Of a DNA stretch of 5,104 nucleotides, positions 1 through 5,104 are shown one piece after another. The notes under the pieces are model-generated. The model searched no databases. It was not told the DNA's origin and was given only the letters and a program-made list of their open reading frames with translations. The translations under genes were made by a program, and so were the position numbers. The stretch is from Desulfobacula sp. (GTDB lineage Bacteria > Desulfobacterota > Desulfobacteria > Desulfobacterales > Desulfobacteraceae). The stretch is from assembly GCA_023139225.1 (NCBI GenBank), contig JAGLNZ010000241.1:1-5104 (forward strand). The letters are read 5' to 3'. Every line of letters starts with the position of its first letter. Positions within the stretch are counted from its first letter, which is position 1.

Positions 1-809
1 TGGACTTAAAGTCAATTGAAATCCCCCTCAACAGGAGTTCGGGCGGGTTTATTCGCTGCCTGAGAAACCAAAAGCCTGTGATGATTACCGGCAAAACTCT
101 GGGTGAAAAAAAGGCTTTGGACAAATTTAAAATCAAGGAAATGGTCATCGTGCCGTTCTGTAGTCATAACAAGGTTATCGGTATCCTCGGCATGGACAAT
201 ATTGTTTCAAAAAAAGCCATCGCGCCCGATGTATTTTCTTCCATTGCCATAGTGGCCAATGAGCTTGGCATAGCCATGGAGAATGCCGGTACTTACAAAG
301 AGGCAAAAGCAGTTTCCCTCAAGGATGGACTCACAGGCCTTTTAAACCGTATGGCCATTGACAAGCTTCTTGCAAAATCATTTAGAAAGGCTGTGGACGG
401 AAATAATGATCTGGCTCTCGTGATGATAGATGTGGATTACTTTAAGATGTTTAATGACAAATTCGGGCACCAGGCCGGGGACAATGTCCTTAAATTGATT
501 GCCACCACCTTAAATAAACTGTCCAGGCCTTTTGACCATGTGGGGCGGTATGGCGGCGAAGAATTTATTGTCATCCTGAACAATACTGATTTGTCAAAAG
601 CCTTTGTTTATGCTGAAAGAATCCGGAAGGAAATTGAGCACCTGGGCAAACTTTTGGTTAACCGGTTTCCGGGCCTTTCTCTTACGGTCAGTGCCGGTGT
701 CAGTGAATACCAAAAAAGTGTTAAAAACCAGCACAATCTCATTGCAAAGGCAGACAAAGCCTTATACCGGGCAAAGGAAACCGGAAGAAATAAAGTGGTC
801 TCCGGATAA
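1..809 (+). CDS. GAF-GGDEF diguanylate cyclase, 5'-truncated by the window edge
   Basis: Makes cyclic di-GMP from two GTP and is probably a cytoplasmic signalling enzyme. The frame is open from base 3 to the TAA at 807-809, so the true start lies upstream; the GTG at 78 and ATG at 81 are internal. Counting residues from base 3, about 1-100 resemble the C-terminal half of a GAF sensor domain (VIVPF...VIGILGMDN, then a helix leading into the cyclase). The GGDEF domain begins at DGLTGLLNR (108-116), has metal and nucleotide residues D143, D145, N151 and D152, the GHQAGD segment (156-160 region), and an intact GGEEF active site at 184-188. RPFD at 175-178 lies exactly five residues before it and matches the RxxD inhibitory I-site, so feedback inhibition by c-di-GMP is likely. 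No membrane segment is visible in the part present. The ligand of the GAF domain cannot be told. The next gene starts 16 bases downstream on the same strand. Confidence 0.93.
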   Translation, partial: DLKSIEIPLNRSSGGFIRCLRNQKPVMITGKTLGEKKALDKFKIKEMVIVPFCSHNKVIGILGMDNIVSKKAIAPDVFSSIAIVANELGIAMENAGTYKEAKAVSLKDGLTGLLNRMAIDKLLAKSFRKAVDGNNDLALVMIDVDYFKMFNDKFGHQAGDNVLKLIATTLNKLSRPFDHVGRYGGEEFIVILNNTDLSKAFVYAERIRKEIEHLGKLLVNRFPGLSLTVSAGVSEYQKSVKNQHNLIAKADKALYRAKETGRNKVVSG

Positions 810-815
810 TTTTGT

Positions 816-820
816 GGGGG
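816..820 (+). promoter_or_regulatory. Weak G-rich ribosome binding site before a TTG start
   Basis: A run of five G lies 5 bases before the TTG at 826, and is the only purine-rich Shine-Dalgarno-like stretch between the cyclase stop (809) and the first conserved residues of the next protein. It is not the canonical GGAGG, so this is a moderate call. It favours TTG 826 over GTG 814, which has only a short GGA upstream. Confidence 0.4.
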
Positions 821-825
821 TAAAA

Positions 826-2580
826 TTGAAAAAAAATGATTGTTATTCCAAAGAGGAAAAATTTTTTCAGGATAAAAACAAGATTTATTCTGCTCAGTCT
901 GTAAAACCGATTGTCTATTCAACCGATATCAGGGATTTTGGCCAGGTGGCCAAAAGTATTCCCTGCCAGGATGCCTGTCCTGCAAAGACCAATATTCCCG
1001 GATATATCAGGGCGGTTTATGAAAAAAGATATGGCAGGGCCTATGAATTAAACCGCAGTGCCAATATCCTGCCCGGCATTTTGGGGCGTATCTGCGCCAG
1101 ACCCTGTGAATCTGCCTGCCGTCACGGAGAACCGGATAATGGTCAAAGTGTTGGTATCTGTCATTTAAAGCGCTCCTGCGCAGACTTAAAGCCAGTCTCT
1201 CACAGAATTATTGAAGGGCTTTATTCACCGACCCCAAAAAAAGTTGCCGTTGCAGGCTCAGGCCCGGCCGGATTGGCAGCAGCCCATGACCTTGCCATCC
1301 TGGGGCACAGGGTTGTGATTTTTGAGAGGTTGGCAAAACCGGGCGGTATGCTCATGTATGGGATTCCTGAGTTCAGGCTGCCGCGGGATCTGCTCATGCT
1401 TGAAATTAACAATATCCTTAGACTGGGAATCCAATTGAAGACAAACAAGACCATTGGTGTTGATATTTCCCTGAACCAGCTTAAGGAAGAATATGATGCC
1501 CTGATTGTGGCAACCGGATGTGTCAGCCCGAGAAAACTGGATATCCCGGGCGAAGATCTTGAAAATGTTCATAACGGGCTTGAATTTATGAAAGCGGTTA
1601 ATGAAGGGCAAACCCCCTTTGTCGGTGACAAGGTTGTCGTGATCGGGGCCGGGTTTACAGCAGTTGACTGTGCAAGATCGGCTATTCGGTCAGGGGGGGG
1701 AGATGTCAGTATTAATATCCGTAAGACTGTTGAATATATGCGGATTGATGAGACTGAAAAACATGAAGCCCAGTTTGAAGGTATAAAGACCAATAGTCTT
1801 ATCCAGCCGTCCAGAATTATTGGGGATGGCAATAAAGTTGCTGCCGTTGAATTTTTGCGAACCCGCATGGAAAAAATCGATACGCCGCCATATAGAATTT
1901 CTGTTCCCATAGAAAATTCGCAATTTTTAGTATCCGCTGATTCCGTCATTGCAGCCTTGGGTCAGACCCCGAATGAGAATATGCTGTCCAAAGATTTAAG
2001 CATATTGGATGGTGTCTTTACAGCAGGAGATTTTGCAACAGGTTCTTCTGATGTGATTTCAGCCATTGCCGGCGGCAGAAAATGTGCACGGGCCATTGAT
2101 GAATATCTCATCGGTGAAAAAAGAAAACAATCAGTGGTCAGGCTTGAAAATCATGAAACAACCGACAGACAAAGAGCATATGATTTTATCGGGAAGGTTG
2201 ATATGAATACCATTGATATGGAAGAAAGGCTTTCTGATTCAACCCGTGAAGTGGAAACAGGGTACAATGAAGACCAGACACATGAAGAAGCCAAAAGATG
2301 CTATCTTTGTAATCTGAAATACGAAATTGATCCTTTATCCTGTATTTATTGTTCAGCCTGTATTGATGTGGCACCAAAAGATTGTATTAAAATGATTGAA
2401 AATATTATTGTCAACCCCGATGGAACCTATGGAGCATATGAAGAAACCAGGGATTGGAACAAAATCGTATCCATTGCCATTGACAATGCCAATTGCATCC
2501 GTTGCGGGCAATGCCTGGCCGTCTGCCCTATGGATTGTATCAGTGTGACAAAAACAGAACTCATTGAAATTGATACCTAG
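826..2580 (+). CDS. GltD-like FAD/NAD(P) iron-sulfur oxidoreductase with C-terminal ferredoxin domain
   Basis: Probably moves electrons between NAD(P)(H) and low-potential iron-sulfur clusters through FAD; a likely electron-transfer partner of the 2-oxoacid oxidoreductase downstream. With the TTG start it is 584 residues. Domains: an N-terminal GltD/dihydropyrimidine-dehydrogenase-type iron-sulfur domain (C47xxxC51P, GRIC90xxxC94xxxC98, IC112HLKR, C118); an FAD Rossmann motif GSGPAG at 144-149 with the family's PGGMLMYGIPEFRLP; an NAD(P) motif GAGFTA at 274-279 followed by IRK near the position where GltD has RR; the second FAD motif with G401-D402; then a ferredoxin domain with C506xxC509xxC512 and C557xxC560xxC563xxxC567P, preceded by C492xxC495. 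The fourth cysteine of the first ferredoxin motif is Ala516. The frame stays open back to 604, but that part overlaps the cyclase gene and resembles nothing; no in-frame ATG exists between the cyclase stop and the conserved domains, so the start is TTG 826 or GTG 814. DsrL has a similar layout, but no dsr gene is adjacent. Function is inferred from family and neighbours. Confidence 0.88.
   Translation: MKKNDCYSKEEKFFQDKNKIYSAQSVKPIVYSTDIRDFGQVAKSIPCQDACPAKTNIPGYIRAVYEKRYGRAYELNRSANILPGILGRICARPCESACRHGEPDNGQSVGICHLKRSCADLKPVSHRIIEGLYSPTPKKVAVAGSGPAGLAAAHDLAILGHRVVIFERLAKPGGMLMYGIPEFRLPRDLLMLEINNILRLGIQLKTNKTIGVDISLNQLKEEYDALIVATGCVSPRKLDIPGEDLENVHNGLEFMKAVNEGQTPFVGDKVVVIGAGFTAVDCARSAIRSGGGDVSINIRKTVEYMRIDETEKHEAQFEGIKTNSLIQPSRIIGDGNKVAAVEFLRTRMEKIDTPPYRISVPIENSQFLVSADSVIAALGQTPNENMLSKDLSILDGVFTAGDFATGSSDVISAIAGGRKCARAIDEYLIGEKRKQSVVRLENHETTDRQRAYDFIGKVDMNTIDMEERLSDSTREVETGYNEDQTHEEAKRCYLCNLKYEIDPLSCIYCSACIDVAPKDCIKMIENIIVNPDGTYGAYEETRDWNKIVSIAIDNANCIRCGQCLAVCPMDCISVTKTELIEIDT
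1693..1700 (+). repeat. G8 homopolymer tract inside the GltD-like gene
   Basis: Eight consecutive G encode the glycines of RSGGGD in the NAD(P)-binding domain. The frame is intact across it and the protein aligns by eye with GltD without a gap, so the count appears correct here. Such tracts are prone to slippage in replication and to sequencing error. Confidence 0.7.
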
Positions 2581-2586
2581 TTGATT

Positions 2587-2591
2587 GGAGG
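2587..2591 (+). promoter_or_regulatory. Ribosome binding site GGAGG deciding the start at 2596
   Basis: A perfect GGAGG lies in the short gap after the TAG at 2578-2580. It is 1 base from the ATG at 2593 and 4 bases from the ATG at 2596; the longer spacing is more usable, so 2596 is preferred. The in-frame TTG at 2581 lies upstream of the site and can be dismissed. Confidence 0.75.
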
Positions 2592-2595
2592 AATG

Positions 2596-3639
2596 ATGCC
2601 TGACAACGATCATTATGTCATCATCGGAAACGGACCTGCTGGAAATCATGCAGCAGCGACTTTGCGGGAAAAGGATAAGGATGCAAAAATTACCATCATA
2701 TCCGATGAATGTACTCCTTTTTATTATAAACATAAACTGACTGATTTTATTGCCGATGATATTGCCGCAGAAAAATTGATGGTAAATTTTTTGGATTCTT
2801 ACAAAGTAAAAGATATCCGAATCCGGCTGGGTCAGAAGGTTGAAAAAATCGATCCTGATTCAAAATTACTGTTTTTGCGGCACAGGGAAAAAATCAAGTA
2901 TACAAAACTCGTCATTGCTTCGGGAAGCCGTGCAAGAGTGCTGCCCTCTATGTCAGGCTATGCAGATCATTTGAAATCTATTACATCTTATACAGATGTT
3001 ATGGAATATAAAAAGCAGATTCGAAAAGCCAAAGCGTTTTTTATTTTCGGCGGGGACCTTGTGGGATTTAAATTTGTAAGAATGTTAAGATCAATGGGGA
3101 AAATTATAACCATCCTGATATGTCCCAATGCATTCTGGCCTTATGATTTAACCGATGACATGCTGGCGCAGATAACCGAAAGCCTTTTAAAATTTAATGT
3201 AAATATTATTACTAATGACGATATCTTAACTATTAAAAGTCAAAACGGATCATTTCAGGTAAAAACACAAAAAGGGGTGGAAACAAATGTTGATATGGTG
3301 TTTTCTTTTAACGGACTGATTCCCGATATTGAATTTGCAAAGGGTTCGGGTATTGATATTGATCATGGTATCCTGGTTAATGAGTATTTAAAGACAAACG
3401 TGAACAGCATTTATGCCTGTGGATCATGTGCCCAGATTTATAATCGGGCCCCAAAAAGCTACACAACTTCCATTGGATGGCCTAATGCAGTGGTACAGGG
3501 AGAGGTGGCAGCCCTTAACCTTTTGGGGGACCATAAGGTTATTGAGTCTGTCGGCCAAAAATATTTTGATTTGGAGGGCGTGAAAATCAAGACCACCTGG
3601 TGGGAAGATATTGATATAGATAAGGATCATAATGCATGA
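2596..3639 (+). CDS. FAD-dependent pyridine-nucleotide-disulfide oxidoreductase-like protein with altered cofactor motifs
   Basis: A 347-residue flavoprotein of the NirB/rubredoxin-reductase-like group, presumably a cytoplasmic electron-transfer protein; its substrate is unknown. The N-terminal FAD motif GNGPAG (11-16) is intact, followed by the family's PFYYKHKLTDFI segment and the ASGSRAR strand (family ATGAxPR). The second nucleotide-binding loop, expected to be GGGxxG, reads GGDLVG (152-157), with Asp154 at the central glycine. The late FAD motif, normally AxGD, reads ACGSC (274-278), so the usual FAD-contacting Asp is Ser277 and a CxxC (C275, C278) is created. WPNAVVQGEVAALNLLG matches the usual WxxAxxQGxxAAxNxxG segment. 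No classical active-site CxxxxC disulfide is seen near the N-terminus. The C-terminal tail is short, without the large dimerisation domain of many relatives. It sits 15 bases after the GltD-like gene and overlaps the KorA-type gene by 4 bases, so it is very likely part of the same operon. The family call is firm; the reaction is not known. Confidence 0.86.
   Translation: MPDNDHYVIIGNGPAGNHAAATLREKDKDAKITIISDECTPFYYKHKLTDFIADDIAAEKLMVNFLDSYKVKDIRIRLGQKVEKIDPDSKLLFLRHREKIKYTKLVIASGSRARVLPSMSGYADHLKSITSYTDVMEYKKQIRKAKAFFIFGGDLVGFKFVRMLRSMGKIITILICPNAFWPYDLTDDMLAQITESLLKFNVNIITNDDILTIKSQNGSFQVKTQKGVETNVDMVFSFNGLIPDIEFAKGSGIDIDHGILVNEYLKTNVNSIYACGSCAQIYNRAPKSYTTSIGWPNAVVQGEVAALNLLGDHKVIESVGQKYFDLEGVKIKTTWWEDIDIDKDHNA
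3622..3626 (+). promoter_or_regulatory. Ribosome binding site AAGGA for the KorA-type gene
   Basis: AAGGA lies 9 bases before the ATG at 3636, inside the end of the preceding gene. The start codon and the preceding stop share the sequence ATGA, a usual arrangement for translational coupling. Another ATG at 3632 is out of frame and meets a stop after five codons. Confidence 0.6.
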
Positions 3640-5104
3640 AAGATATTAATATCGTTATTGAGATTTGTGGCAGTGCAGGAGAGGGGACCATTTCCGCCGG
3701 AGAAATATTAAGCCGGTTCATGAGCTCTCAGGGGTTTGAGATCATGTCTTTTGACTCGTACCCGGCAGAAATCAGGGGGTTTGGAAAATGTGTGGCCCAC
3801 ACAAGGATCAGTTCGGCCAGTATTTATTCTCCGGGAAAATTTGCCGATGTTTTAATTGCCTTAAATGACAAGCACTCCATATCCCAGTTGTCTGTTTTAA
3901 AGGAAAACGGCATATTGATCTATGACAGTCAGCCCACAAAACCCCACAAGGAGGATGAAAGTGTGGTGGGCTGGGCAAAACCCGGTATGATTTCCTATGG
4001 CATACCCTTGAATATGCTGGCCCGTAAAGCAACGGGTAATGCGCGGGGAATGAATATGGTTGCCCTGGGGGCTTTGGCTGCCCTTTTTCATGTGGATAAA
4101 CACGGGTTTACCGATTCTATTAAAGCGCGTTATGCAAAAAAGAAACAGATCGTGATTGATTCCAATGTGAATTCGTTTTTGGAAGGATATAACTGGACAA
4201 AAGAGAATATTAAAAAGATTGATCCGTATTCCTTTAAAGGCATAACCCCTTCCATGCAGAAAGAAAAGCTCATCATAAACGGCAATCAACTGGTGGCGCA
4301 GGCGGCTTTGGATGCCAATCTTGCCTTTTATGCCGGATACCCCATAACCCCTGCTACAAAAATTATGGAAATATTGAGCAGGGAACTGCCAAAGCATGGC
4401 GGAACCCTGTTGCAGACAGAAGATGAAATAGCAGCCATCGGTGCTGTCATCGGTGCCGGGTTTGGCGGAAAACGTGCCATGACGGCAACATCCGGTCCCG
4501 GGTTTGCCTTGATGACAGAGTTTACAGGGCTGTCTGTCATGGCTGAGGTGCCGGCTGTGATTATTTGCTCACAACGGGGCGGGCCTTCAACGGGGATCCC
4601 AACCAAAACCGAACAGAGCGATTTTAATAGTGCTGTATTGGGAGGAACGGGTGACTGCCCAAGGATTGTCCTTGCACCCACTGATACAAAGTCCTGCTAT
4701 CAGGCAACGGTTTCAGCCCTCTATCTTGCTGAAAAATACCAGACCCTTGTGGTGCTTTTGCTGGATTTTTTCCTGTCCAACAGCATCAGGAATATTGATG
4801 TGCCCCAAAAGCCGTCCCCAAAATATCTTGATGCCAATATTGCACCTGATAAAAATGATCTGAAAGAATATCAAAGGTATAAGATTACAGAAACCGGTAT
4901 TTCCCCACGGGCCATTCCGGGAACACCAAAAGGCATGTTTTTTTCAACCGGGCTGGAACATGATACATACGGCAGGCCAAATTACAGTGATGCAAACCAT
5001 CTGGAAATGACCAAAAAACGGTATAAAAAATTCAATGCGGTTCTTTTTGAAGCACCTGCACCTGAGATATCGGTAACTGACCCGGATGAATTTGATATTG
5101 GGGT
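3636..5104 (+). CDS. korA: 2-oxoacid:ferredoxin oxidoreductase, fused gamma-alpha subunit (KorA type), 3'-truncated
   Basis: Part of a thiamine-diphosphate enzyme that converts a 2-oxoacid (2-oxoglutarate or a relative) and CoA to acyl-CoA and CO2 with reduction of ferredoxin. The frame runs without a stop from ATG 3636 to the window end, 489 whole codons; fused KorA proteins are usually somewhat under or around 600 residues, so the C-terminal part is missing. Residues about 1-185 form the gamma domain, with GSAGEG (12-17) in place of the usual GxGGxG and YPAEIRG at 42-48. The alpha (pyrimidine-binding) domain starts near 213 with NGNQLVAQAA, then AGYPITP (233-239), QTEDE (260-264) with the glutamates expected near thiamine diphosphate, and the hallmark QRGGPSTG-PTKTEQSD from 313. 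The later PRAIPGTPKG and GLEHD segments also match KorA. The beta subunit, which carries the diphosphate-binding motif and the cluster, is not in the window and is expected just downstream. Substrate specificity (2-oxoglutarate, pyruvate, branched-chain or aryl 2-oxoacids) cannot be fixed from this part, so the symbol is by family. Confidence 0.93.
   Translation, partial: MKDINIVIEICGSAGEGTISAGEILSRFMSSQGFEIMSFDSYPAEIRGFGKCVAHTRISSASIYSPGKFADVLIALNDKHSISQLSVLKENGILIYDSQPTKPHKEDESVVGWAKPGMISYGIPLNMLARKATGNARGMNMVALGALAALFHVDKHGFTDSIKARYAKKKQIVIDSNVNSFLEGYNWTKENIKKIDPYSFKGITPSMQKEKLIINGNQLVAQAALDANLAFYAGYPITPATKIMEILSRELPKHGGTLLQTEDEIAAIGAVIGAGFGGKRAMTATSGPGFALMTEFTGLSVMAEVPAVIICSQRGGPSTGIPTKTEQSDFNSAVLGGTGDCPRIVLAPTDTKSCYQATVSALYLAEKYQTLVVLLLDFFLSNSIRNIDVPQKPSPKYLDANIAPDKNDLKEYQRYKITETGISPRAIPGTPKGMFFSTGLEHDTYGRPNYSDANHLEMTKKRYKKFNAVLFEAPAPEISVTDPDEFDIG

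Noticed and set aside
742..768. Possible promoter: TTGCAA and TATACC before the GltD-like gene
   Set aside because: Both boxes match only four of six bases with a 15-base spacer, and the bases encode the conserved ADKALYRAK end of the GGDEF domain.
604..825. Upstream extension of the GltD-like gene's open frame to an ATG at 604
   Set aside because: It overlaps the conserved end of the GGDEF domain in another frame, and its translation is basic, low-information sequence with no resemblance to the family's N-terminus.
836..904. Short open frame from ATG 836 encoding 22 residues
   Set aside because: It lies out of frame inside the GltD-like gene, has no well-spaced ribosome binding site, and a miscounted A8 run upstream would not bring this ATG into the main frame.
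826..2580. Identification of the GltD-like protein as DsrL
   Set aside because: The domain layout is similar, but there are no dsr neighbours and the gene sits with a 2-oxoacid oxidoreductase subunit, so a general family name is safer.
3897..4397. Minus-strand open frame of 166 codons opposite the KorA-type gene
   Set aside because: The plus strand here encodes clear gamma and alpha domain motifs; the minus translation shows no recognisable domain. The same holds for minus frames at 608-922, 1221-1949, 2186-2733, 3424-3630, 3808-4032 and 4328-4681.
4630..4863. Plus-strand open frame of 77 codons inside the KorA-type gene
   Set aside because: It is a shadow frame; the main frame encodes conserved KorA sequence throughout and continues to the window end.
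1..5104. Novel defence system, CRISPR array, mobile element or structured RNA
   Set aside because: The window is almost fully covered by four recognisable genes with gaps of at most 16 bases; no repeats, transposase, nuclease or RNA gene signals were seen.

Overview
The window is a stretch of tightly packed, plus-strand bacterial genes with moderate GC. It looks like a strict anaerobe, most plausibly a sulfate-reducing Desulfobacterota relative. That placement is an inference: it rests on the gene content (a 2-oxoacid:ferredoxin oxidoreductase beside iron-sulfur flavoproteins, and a GAF-GGDEF regulator) and general sequence character, and there is no marker gene to fix it.

Layout. Positions 1-809 hold the 3' part of a GAF-GGDEF diguanylate cyclase with intact catalytic and product-inhibition motifs; its start lies upstream of the window. 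After 16 bases, 826-2580 encodes a GltD-like FAD/NAD(P) iron-sulfur oxidoreductase with a C-terminal ferredoxin domain, probably starting at TTG. After 15 bases, 2596-3639 encodes a second, smaller flavoprotein of the pyridine-nucleotide-disulfide oxidoreductase type, with several altered cofactor motifs. Its stop overlaps by 4 bases the start of a fused gamma-alpha 2-oxoacid:ferredoxin oxidoreductase subunit (KorA type) at 3636, which runs off the right edge. No gene-free gap exceeds 16 bases. I see no RNA gene, mobile element, CRISPR array, long repeat or terminator.

How the genes may work together. The last three genes look like one redox module. The KorA-type subunit, with a beta subunit expected just beyond the window, would oxidise a 2-oxoacid with CoA to an acyl-CoA, CO2 and low-potential electrons. 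The GltD-like protein has the parts to pass electrons between its ferredoxin clusters and NAD(P)(H) through FAD, so the set could be an NAD(P)-linked 2-oxoacid oxidoreductase. The middle flavoprotein is the least explained member: it keeps the N-terminal FAD fold but departs from consensus in its NAD(P) loop and in the second FAD motif, where it has a CGSC sequence. The c-di-GMP synthase upstream is close enough to be co-transcribed, but a functional link is not shown.
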